This document shows, in pieces, positions 10,921 to 19,895 of a DNA stretch of 28,402 nucleotides. Below the pieces are notes generated by a model. The model had not been told where the DNA came from and made no database searches. It saw nothing but the letters and a program-made list of their open reading frames with translations. The position numbers were made by a program, and so were the translations under genes. This DNA is from Paramacrobiotus richtersi. Lineage: Eukaryota; Tardigrada; Eutardigrada; Parachela; Macrobiotidae. Location: NCBI GenBank assembly GCA_034698045.1, contig JAQGAU010000420.1, positions 1 to 28,402 on the forward strand. The letters are read 5' to 3'. Each line of letters starts with the position of its first letter. The stretch's first letter is position 1.

Positions 10921-11500
10921 AGTGATCGGAAGCGGCCATCGTCCCCACAGACAAAGTACACCGCCGAGGTCCCGCGGTTTACCCGCCAAACACCTTCGAT
11001 CCCCAGCCGCTCGTCGCTGTCGACATCACCCTGCCCGACCGTCCAAGCGCATCACCGACCTCAACGCCGTGCTCCGCACCAGTCACTGGTCAGTGCCGTG
11101 GCCGGGGGGGTTACGCCATCTGGCGCCCTGCTGGGCACGGTGCCGGACCGGGTAACAACCAGCTGCGAAGGACCCTGGAGACGGGCCTGACGAACCGTTT
11201 CGGCATTAACCGCATCACCAAAAATTCTGGCTGGTCGTGGGACCGCAACCTCCGGTGCATGGATCGGCACCCACTGGTTAAGACCACCAGGCCCCTCAAC
11301 CGGCAGTCCTGCGTTACGTTCAAGCAGTTCAAAGTGCGGTAGACGACCAACCCACAAGGCGTGCCACTGGCCACGCTGGCTAGTGGGCTCTGTAAAGGAA
11401 CCAGCGTTGTCTTTTCGTAGGCTGAATACGCAACTGCATTTCCTTCTTCCGGCAAGCGCGTTTGTGCTCAGGACGAATGCCCGGAGGCGGGTGGTCTGAG
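10920..11500 (+). pseudogene. Family X copy 3 (unidentified, decayed)
   Basis: Plus-strand QTKYTAEVPRF, then SLVSAVAGGVTPSGALLG (11083-11136), then in another frame TGLTNRFGINRITKNSG, and near 11440 FPSSGKRV. The exact 16-mer TGGTCAGTGCCGTGGC is shared with X4. The minus strand over the same DNA has a 169-codon open frame (11570-11061), which I take as a shadow. Confidence 0.35.
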
Positions 11501-11898
11501 GTGTGTAGTATGCCTTACACGTTTTATTTGGCATGCAAAAATGCAATAAAATGTTTATCCCAGTTAGCACACCAGGGCACAGTTACCAAACTTTAAGCAA
11601 CATGAGGGCGCATTATTTCTGCACTGTATGTGGTACTCACGAAATTCTGTAGCATGTTGTGTTGTCCGTCTTGGCATCAGAATCCTGCTTGGGCACGATA
11701 CCCTGATGTGATCGTGTTGTAGGGGCCACGAGGGGGTGATGCTGATAACTGGGCTATATACTGCTGCGTGTGGGGGTCGTCTCGAGCACGGGGTGCTCCG
11801 GGACGCTATGTTGGAAGCGAAATTCGTTTAGCATAGCGAGGAACGTTAAGGTGGTGGATCGGCTGATTGCTGCATGATGGAGGCTGTATAATCACTCT

Positions 11899-12040
11899 CT
11901 ACGTACCTCGACTGGATGTGGGCGACCGCTTGGACGGTAAGGCGTCCTCGGTGGGAAGGACACGATACAGCAGAAGCAATGTCCGGAAGATGGATTATCT
12001 GGGAAATAGTCCAAAATAGTATCGAGGACTATCGGTTTAA
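11899..12040 (-). pseudogene. Possible CUB exon remnant (copy E)
   Basis: Minus strand PIVLDTILDYFPDNPSSGHC...IVSFPP aligns with the exon 3 pattern of the CUB family (PVVLVSPGYPGDY...C.W.F.AP), with a GTACGTAG donor-like site after it (11910-11903). The leading Cys and the Trp are missing. Its place next to X3 supports the idea. Weak by itself. Confidence 0.25.
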
Positions 12041-12352
12041 GGTCGTCTCTGTTTGTCTGGGATTGCCGTCGTGTCGCGGTCCGGTTCACCACCAGCACAC
12101 AGAGGCGTCCTCACGGCAAACAGTTCAAAATCGCAAATCGCAAGGTTTTATGTTCTCAAAGGAGCTTGAACTCTTAACTGTACGGCTATGCGGCATAAAG
12201 ACATGACCTTAATGATCTGCAGCAGTCATTGATCGCGCAGATGGACAGATCTCTAACGAAGGAGCAACTTAACCCGGCATGCGCAGATTGCTTTAACCTA
12301 TCTCCCGACAAAATGCAGCAACACTTCCAGCTGCCGCCGAAGGTGTCCGCCG

Positions 12353-12559
12353 TTATTTCATGAGCACATATGGGTATTGGTACGGTCTATTGCCCACATC
12401 CATGTAACGGCAACATCTCTGGCAGTACCATCCGTTTAACTGGAAGGTTCCCTTTGTGATGATGGCGTCTTCCGGTGTACACGGTGCCCTCGTTGGGGAG
12501 ACTGCTTGCTGTCGTACAGCGCATACGGTGTCTGCAGCTTTTTGCCTGATTTTCCGCAT
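12353..12559 (-). CDS. Possible Cys-rich terminal exon, unidentified
   Basis: Minus frame reads APCTPEDAIITKG, then QLNGWYCQRCCRYMDVGNRP and a stop near 12355. A possible acceptor (TACGACAG, just before CAAGCAGTC near 12510) opens it. Codon choice and the compact C-x2-C-C pattern look protein-like, but the other frames are also partly open. It lies downstream of, and on the same strand as, the secreted ORF at 13250-12900 and may belong to it. Function unknown. Confidence 0.3.
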   Translation of the reverse strand: MRKIRQKAADTVCAVRQQAVSPTRAPCTPEDAIITKGTFQLNGWYCQRCCRYMDVGNRPYQYPYVLMK

Positions 12560-12899
12560 ATGCGGGTTCCCGATTTTCCTGTGCTACAGCACAAGCTGTA
12601 CACTTCGCTTTTAAAAACCTGCGGCCTTTCATGGCTTTTGTGTGTGTTTCGTGGTTCTCACGGACATGCAGCATGCATGTCTGTGTCACCTTAACACAAG
12701 TGCACCTTCCTCGTAAACGTTTCTTCTTTGTTAATTAATATTATACAAGCTTAACGGCAACTGACATTATGCTTCGGGACATGAAAAACCTATCATATAC
12801 ACGCGAAACAGACCAACAGCGCTAGAATATGCGGCTTTTGCGATATTTCATCCTTGGACCAAAAGGCTCACACAATTGCTGCTACTGATTGCCGGATGA

Positions 12900-13250
12900 T
12901 TAAGGACCCGAGACTGGTTGATCGCCTTCATCGGGATTAAATCTGGTGATGTGTACTATGGCGTCTCCCGTGGCATCCAGTCTGGTGTTAGTGCCATCCA
13001 CCTCAGTAGTGGTATTCAGGCCTGGCAGGGTTCCCGTAACATCCAGCGTGGTCACCTCGGTGTTCGTGCCGTCATCCGCAGTTGTGGTATTCAGGCCTAG
13101 AAGCGTTCTCTGTCTACACCGCCTGCCACCAGGACCGCAGCCTCCTGCGGTATCGACCTTTGCTGCGTTAAGGATGCCTACAAGACCCAAAAGCAGTAAC
13201 ATTAAGCAGAGGACGTCTCTCATCATTGTGACGATTACGGCACACGTCAA
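12900..13250 (-). CDS. Small secreted repeat protein, unidentified
   Basis: 116 codons from 13250. The in-frame Met at residue 9 or 10 (13226 or 13223) gives a better signal peptide (MRDVLCLMLLLLGLVGILNA, cleavage before AKV), so the real start is probably there. The mature part has GGCGPGGRRC, then two copies of a unit of about 23 residues built on GLNTTT-x-x-DGTNT-x-x-x-x-D-x-TG, rich in Thr and with NTT glycosylation sequons. It stops with TAA at 12902-12900. Probably extracellular; no family recognised. It could also be the first exon of a larger gene. Confidence 0.5.
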   Translation of the reverse strand: MTCAVIVTMMRDVLCLMLLLLGLVGILNAAKVDTAGGCGPGGRRCRQRTLLGLNTTTADDGTNTEVTTLDVTGTLPGLNTTTEVDGTNTRLDATGDAIVHITRFNPDEGDQPVSGP

Positions 13251-13259
13251 CGGAGTAAG

Positions 13260-14700
13260 TTAAAGTCTCAAGCCGCAAGAGCAAACACTATATCAAGAAG
13301 TAAGTGTACAAAGCGTCAAGCACGTAGCTCTCGAGACTTCCAGCGGAAATCAGTTTACTTCAGCTTTTATCCGAATAATAATATGTACAGAGAGTGTGCG
13401 ATTTGAAAACGGCCAGTTTTTACAAACTCTTTTGCGCATCGCTCACTGATTCTTTCGTTCAATGCATTGCTTTGTGTGATAGCCACACCATTTGTGTTTC
13501 AAATGTATACAGGATTACCGGAAAATAACTAAGCTGGTTCTCTAGGAATAATTTTGTTTCAAGGTACTTGAACATGAAACTCAGGCGAAGCGATCAAAAT
13601 CTGACATCCTTTTCTCCCACAAAAATTTCTCACAAATTTGGTTTGCGAGGTAGTTCATGCTTATGGGCCTACACCAACTCCTGATACATCTAGCAACTGT
13701 AGTTCGTTTCAATCAAAACTCTGCAAGGAGCTGTTTAGAAATGGCAGCTTAAAGTGTCGGTACTTTGGGGTATTCCCCATTCGTATTTTTTCTCAGCTCT
13801 CCCGGGAGTAGCAGCAAGACATCCGCCAACACGATAAGCTTTGCAAAGCCTTAGCATGGTGTTACTGGAAAGAATTTCTAAAGATTTGTTCCAGGTTTGA
13901 AAATAATGCAGAATCGAAGTCGGAAGAGCTGGAGCTCAGGGCGAAAAAATATGACAATTTTTATCGATAGGTTTTACTGCTCTCCGCCTTAGCCGTTCAG
14001 TTCAGAATAAATCCTGCTTGATGGACGCCACAGACGTCATAAATAGATGTGATAATTTTAACTTTAGATATTCCGGTTGAGGATAAAATAAAATTCAAAA
14101 TCCCTCAAAATCGATTTGTGGGACCTGTCTTAGAAACGATAGTGCATCATTTCGGGAACACGCTTTTTGACTATCGATGACTCGCGCATTTTTCAAATAA
14201 TTTTATTCGATGCAAGTAAGAACGTTCTTCAAACTAGCCGAACAAATCTAGAGCAAATCAAATCCCAGAATGAAAGAAAGCAAGTTTTCCGAAGTGGCCG
14301 TTTTTAAATGGCACGTGCTCTGTAGTGCCGCGGGTCAGAAATTAAACCTTTGCTGACAGCTGGCTAACCTACAGATATGTATATATGTACAACTTTGCTT
14401 GCTTTCCCTTGCTAAGGTGAGAAAACAACAGCCGCAAGCGTTCTAAGCGTATGATATACTGTATATTGGCACTTTGTTAGTTTTTTTGCAACCGCTGACC
14501 CCGCTTGGATCGGTATGTCTTAGTCACCAACATCTCAAATGCCGAGTTAGTCATGTCAATACCGCATACGATTCAAAAGTCACCAACACATAAAATTTAT
14601 TTTACGGGCAATATTCGATATGCTGCTTATCCCGACTACTTTATTGTGTTTCATCCACAATTTTGTCACGTACCGGAAAAATTTAATAGTGTTTCATCCA
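13260..14700. other. Non-coding stretch upstream of the secreted ORF
   Basis: AT-rich, all frames closed apart from one short 69-codon frame (14505-14714) without support. The part next to 13250 should hold the promoter of the 13250-12900 gene; no element is assigned. Confidence 0.35.
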
Positions 14701-14703
14701 TAA

Positions 14704-15220
14704 TTAAAAGATGAATTCGTAATTTTTTAGATGGCTTTTATGGTTAAGCCGGAAGTTTTTACAAATTTCGCATCGAATCACACCAGCTGTAAAAACTGGC
14801 CCGGCCCGTGTTCCGCCCTTTCCCAAAACTCGTACAACAATTCCTCTTAAATTGGTGGTGAACCCGTTGGTTGTCCGGACCACCTCCGCGCCTTTTGCGA
14901 CTGCTCTGGCAGCCCCGGCCACAAATCAGTATATCCATGGCCTTACATACTCATTCGAAGGCCAAATATCGCTCTGCAGAATCTTCTCTTCCATCTCTTT
15001 AAATGTCCCAATTGCAGGACGACCTCCCGGGTAATGGCCGATGTCCGGGAAGCGATGGGGTCAATGAGAGGCTCTGGAAGGCACATTGGGCATCCCGGAC
15101 ACCTGTGAGCCATCCGTTGACCACCTCGTGATTGTCCGTCAAAAAAGCCGGGCCTCCCGCACACCGGCAACAAGCACGATTATCGTCTATGGAGCTAGCA
15201 AACAACTGTTTCAAATCCAC
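14704..15220 (-). other. Possible minus-strand coding remnants, unidentified
   Basis: Partial frames: CCRCAGGPAFLTDNHEVV (about 15175-15122), GRPAIGTFKEMEEKILQS with a stop after PWIY, and EVVRTTNGFTTNLRGIVVRV (about 14890-14831). The pieces lie in order on one strand but in shifting frames, as in a decayed gene or transposon ORF. The Cys/His spacing hints at a zinc-binding motif. No family assigned. Confidence 0.25.
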
Positions 15221-15239
15221 TCACAGGTCACAGCGCTAG

Positions 15240-15960
15240 GTGTGGAATATTATCGACTTGGACACCGTGTCCCTCCCCCCATCTTCGCCCAGACGGTGGT
15301 CAGTGCCGTGGCTGATTGTGTCACGCTGACGTGCATCGACGACGGACGTGATGGTAAAGGTCATCAATCATCGACCGCCTGTCCTGTGGCACACTACCAA
15401 CCGGTGAACGATACACGTCTGCAACTGATGCATGTGCCTGTGGTGCCTGTGCCGGTCAGAGGGCTGTTTAAACAGGAATGGATGTGGTGTATTCGCCGAC
15501 TAAATGCACCACCGAGGTCTCCTGCTCCTTTCCGTCCAGTGCTCGTGTGCGCATGCTCCGGACCGATGCCCGGAATAAGGTGGCGTGAGGAGTGCATGGA
15601 GTATGTTTTCGCGGCACTGACGAATTCCTCACCAACGCAACTGGATTCTTCTAAGCACAGCGCCTGAATATTAGCAGGCAGCAAGGACCGAGTCGGCAGC
15701 TGGCTTCCAGATGGTGGCACGACTCCGCCCAGTAACTTGAAGAGAGTGCAGTGCGGCCTCGTTGGAGCGATCAGCTTCAGAACGAGCTCAGCACGGTGAT
15801 CGCCACTTCCGCCAGTGCTGTGGCCATTAGGCTGCGCTCATCGAATCTCGGGGGAAAGCATCACTACTCACTGACCGCCGTGATCACGGGCACTTAGCCG
15901 GTGGTTGGGACACTTTCCGACAGACCTGGAGCGCCATCGTCCGCGTGGCGGTCGCCGTCA
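15240..15960 (+). pseudogene. Family X copy 4 (unidentified, decayed)
   Basis: Contains TVVSAVAD at about 15294 (as X3), SPTKCTTEVS and FPSSARVR (as X3), and RGTDEFLTNATGFF at 15610-15651 followed by TAA (as X1, which has no stop there). The longest plus frame (15086-15667, 193 codons) runs in a different frame from these conserved blocks and is probably chance. It lies just 3' of CUB copy B. Confidence 0.35.
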
Positions 15961-16228
15961 ACTGCATCAAGCCGGTGACCAACGCAGCCGGAAGTACTAG
16001 GATGGCCCAGGATGTTTCGAGCCGGGTCATGGTCACGGGAAAGGTCACGGCCACGGGCTGGACGATGGTAGCGCTGGCGAAACCGGGAGAGGAAGCAGGG
16101 CCCCAGGGGGCAGGACCCAGTGGCTTAGACAGCGCAGGAAGGCTGACATCGCGCCCTACGCGCCTGTCACCGCACCAAGAGTTACGTTCTCAATGCGCGC
16201 GGGCACATGATACATTATACATCATTAT

Positions 16229-17505
16229 GTCTTCTTCCCCAGCTGCGTGTTAAGCACGGTACAGTTTTCTCGACATGGAATTCCAAAGTGTCACTCTGCG
16301 AAACTAGTCCATCACTCCGTGCAGCAACGAACAAGTGATTACGCGTGTAGAACCTCACCTTCATCGTGTGGCAAGTGGGGCTGTGAATTTCCACGAGCAA
16401 TCCAAGGATGCAGCATAGTCGCCAGGATAACTGGGGGGAACGAGGACAATCGGAACACCCGGGGTCATTGTAATAGAGACTGGCGGCCTATTGTTGGCAC
16501 AGGCTGCAGGCAAGAACAGTTAGCAATCTCTCCTTTTGGAACAGACGAAATATTCTGAATTAATTTAGTGGACAACCGTCGTTGACCGGACCCGAATGCG
16601 TAGGAACGACGGTATTGAACGGACTTGGAACGGAAGCAGTGGGATTAGCCACGCAGGCCGTCGTCGTAGTGGCTGTTGGGGTCGTCGTGGTGGACGCGGT
16701 GGTGGTCGAGGTTGTGGTGGTCGCTTTCGTGGTGGTCCGCGTCGTGGTCGGTATACTACAAGGACAAAGCCAGAGCTGATATTTATCCGTGCTCAGTCTA
16801 CGACAGAACGCAGCTAGGTCGCTACTCTTACGGAGCTTGGCCCCGGAAGATTGTAGTAGGTCTTACAAGTGGTCCGTAGGATTAGGAAATAATAATATAT
16901 ATTACGGAAATACGCATGAAAGAATTAATATATGTATAGAATTCTAATTTAACCTCTACTTTAAGTGCAGACAAGCCGGTCATTAACGCGTTCCAGCTGA
17001 GCACTGGCCATCTTACGCAGTGTTGAGCAACGTACGTACACGGTGATGAAAGCTGTGCTTTCTGTGCTCTAAATCTACAAGCGGTAGACTACCGCATCAA
17101 TGCGGCTGCTTGTATGCAGTTGACATGCAGGATTACAATTAGTAGACTTCCCGGCAATTACCAGAAAAGTGCTTCAAGTAAAACTGTACTGTTCATACCG
17201 AATCCGCGTAACACCCTGCAAACGACATATCTCTCAGACTACCCGTTGTAGTGGACCTCGTTGTCGTTGCATAGGCAACGCATCTGCTTCCCGTCGGATC
17301 AGCGTACCCAAACCGCCCGTCACACTGGCATATATTCCACAAACTACAACGCGGTAAGGGGTCGGCGCAGCGAGCGCCCGGTGGGAAACAAGGGCATCGG
17401 AGATAGGCCAATAGTGTTTGTCTTGCACATAAGTTGATGAAAGCTTCGATTCAGGCCTCCTCCGCGGCCACGGCTGCAGCGTCCACTCCGGCGAGTAGAG
17501 GAACG
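16229..17505 (-). pseudogene. CUB-domain family copy B, truncated at both ends
   Basis: Homology starts inside exon 1 near 17505 and lacks the signal peptide. The Cys-rich module to 17243 is recognisable (LRCPCFPPGARCADPL...), but an in-frame TGA sits at 17451-17453 where copy C has Arg. Exon 2 (16755 down to about 16560) has a 2-nt insertion next to its acceptor; the Thr-rich frame then reads to a TAA and lacks the end of the exon. Exon 3 (16503-16359) has lost one base of a C run (plus-strand G run 16377-16380), shifting the CUB frame just after W-x-F-x-AP. Exon 4 (16295-16263) is present with a GTACCG donor. No exon 5 is seen; unrelated sequence starts below about 16229. Confidence 0.75.
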
Positions 17506-19060
17506 CTAACATGATAAATCAATTGTAGAATAACTGTAACATGATGAACAATCTACATGCGTTTGCAACGTACCGCGACTGCACGTGAACAATGGAACGT
17601 TTGGTTTGGAAGACCCAAACCCCAGTTGTCCTATTTGTCCTCGAATACTGATTCCGAGCCCTCCCGTCGCCAACAGCGGCACTGAGCGCTGGAGATGGGG
17701 GCGTCCCGATCTGTACGCGGCTCTTCCACTTTCTTTTGGGTTCGGCCGTTTGCTTTGTTCCACATGCACATTCGGGGAAACGTCCTTCATCTTTCTTCGG
17801 CGACGTCGCACTTGTTCGTGGCATTTCACCTCCGTGTCGTCATGTTTTATCCCTTGTCCGGGCTTTTCTGCGCGCTACATTGACCGGTCAGCTTTTCCTG
17901 GATGCTTCTTTAAGTGCGCTCCTTTCTTGTGCGCTTGCTTCCTTCCCTGGCTGTTCTTGTCCGTCCTCTGTGTGGCCTTTCTTTAGCCCGGGTCATCCAC
18001 ATTTATACGGATCTGTCAGCAATTAGGGTGTGTACCTTTCTGTCGTTGGACCGTGATCGTTCTGCCCTTCTGGATGTCATCATCGCTTCATCACTCCGCC
18101 TTTCCCTTGGGGCGTGGCCACTGCTGATGGAACGGATAACGTTTTGCCGTCGTGACCGGGTGATCAGTCCGCAATCTGGCATATCCATACATTCGCACAA
18201 ACTGAATGAATGCGTCATTTGCAGAACAGTTTCGCAGTCCACTTATGAAGTGATAGGTCATCATTAACGTCTATCATAAAACATTACTTGAAATCACCTT
18301 CGCGCCAATGTTATGTATATGATCCCTTGGGGCGTGGCCACTTTAGATTGACACATTTTCCAAGATTTCGTGATTACCATATACTACAGTTTGTCACAGG
18401 CTAGCCATGGCCACTGGCTTGCTGGTGAACGTTTCCTTTCTTGCACTGGACTTCGTTTCCTCTCGGGCTTCCACTTGGCACAGGAATTTCCCTTCGCTGA
18501 CTGACGACCTTTTTTCCTCTTCCACTGTTTTCTGATCGTTTCCTCTCAGTTGCATTACTTTACTCTTTCCCTGCACCCACTCTGGTGATCTTCCCATACT
18601 GCAGCTCCACTCTGGCTGGCTCCACTCACTGGCACTAAGCGTTTCGGTCTTTGCATGGTCCACGCCCACTCTTGCTGGCGCTGGATCCTAGCCATGTGAC
18701 CTTTCTCGCGCGTTTGCTGTCTCTCCGCTGGCTTCTCTTGCGTGGACCATCCGCTCCACTGATTGGTTCTTTGATCCACGGGCTTTTCTCTCCCTGTTGG
18801 TAGGACAGCTTGCATCAGGTTAGCTGCATTCGACCGACGGAAACTGTCTTTCCTCTGCCGGACTGGCCGCTTGTGCGAAACCGGAAGGACCGCTTTCTTG
18901 GCTGCTCTGACCACGCGCATCCTTCTCGGCACTCCGCTGTCATCTCTCCTCTCTTTGGGATGAAGTTGGCTATGGCTTGTTGGCTCGGCATACTCTTCCT
19001 CCTCCGCAGTAGTACGACAACATCTCGTCAAGGAATACTACTATATGAGCTCGTACAAAC
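17506..19060 (-). other. Pyrimidine-rich (plus) region between copies B and C
   Basis: Strong strand asymmetry: the plus strand is rich in C/T. The minus strand therefore has several purine-rich open frames with charged products: 19031-18555 (158 codons), 18669-18394 (91), 18242-18003 (79) and 17829-17506 (107). None shows a known domain, and neighbouring frames disagree. It may be a decayed gag-like ORF or simply skewed DNA. It takes the place where a family X copy would be expected 3' of copy C. Confidence 0.25.
18104..18342. repeat. Exact 19-bp direct repeat, 220 bp apart
   Basis: CCCTTGGGGCGTGGCCACT occurs at 18104-18122 and again at 18324-18342. The flanks differ, so it is not part of a longer tandem. 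It could be a pair of binding sites or ends of a small insertion. Confidence 0.5.
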
Positions 19061-19895
19061 ATAGCCTTCACGCCACTGTCATATATTGCGGCGGCATTGT
19101 ATTTATTAAATACGACCGCTCGCTGTGGAGCCAATGACCAACAGTACTGTTGACCAACTGAAGTAATAATAATAAGAATACTACAGAAACCACTGGGCAG
19201 TTGCTAAGTACAACTGTGCATACATCACAAGAGCGAATGTTGATCGTGATATTCTGGTGTTCTTTGTATTTACTCTTACTTTGATGTACCCTGCTGCGTG
19301 ATGTAGCGTTAAGTTCGTTTTTTCAGTGAAATCAAGGGGTAAGGTATACGCGTTGTTTGAGTACTTTGAAGTACCTAAGGAGCAGCCGGCCGGCACGCCG
19401 CTGTCGACGTAGAATCGCTATTGACAAATTACTATCACCACATCTAACGTGGTCGCGTCACCATGGACCGCTCGTGATGCTTCGACCATACTCAACGTAA
19501 CCAGTGCACACACTGATATTTATCTTCCGTTGTGCAATCGATCATGGTTATGCATAAACAAGCAAGAGCCAAAACGAGCACAGAACTAAACACAGTCGGT
19601 AGAAAGCTAACAAAAGAGTGAATCGGGGCTCTCTGACAGTACAGATGGCACAAGATACCGGAAAAACCAAGAAAGCATGCGCAGCCGAGCCGTAACCATT
19701 CGCTCAGTCGAATTACTATCAGTAATTATCCACAAACCACATCGTTTATCGGGGCACATGCTGTGCGTCATAACCAACTTGAACGGATGCTGGGAGTTAA
19801 GGAGTGCAGGACGCCGTCGGTACACTGGTAATGAGGAACTTAAAATGGTACGGGGGGTTGGTTTTGGGGCCGACTCCGGAATACAGCCCAATCGT
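19061..19895. other. 3' flank of CUB copy C
   Basis: No gene seen. The long minus frame here (20431-19607) is the continuation of a non-CUB frame across introns 3 and 4 of copy C and is not a gene. Confidence 0.4.

Noticed and set aside
11061-11570. 169-codon minus-strand ORF
   Set aside because: It overlaps X3, whose conserved frames with X1 and X4 are on the plus strand; the product has no domain.
15086-15667. 193-codon plus-strand ORF
   Set aside because: The blocks conserved between X copies lie in other frames here, so this frame is probably open by chance.
16596-16817. Gly/Arg-rich (RGG-like) plus-strand ORF
   Set aside because: It is a shadow of the Thr-rich exon of copy B; the GGTCGT repeats encode Thr on the other strand.
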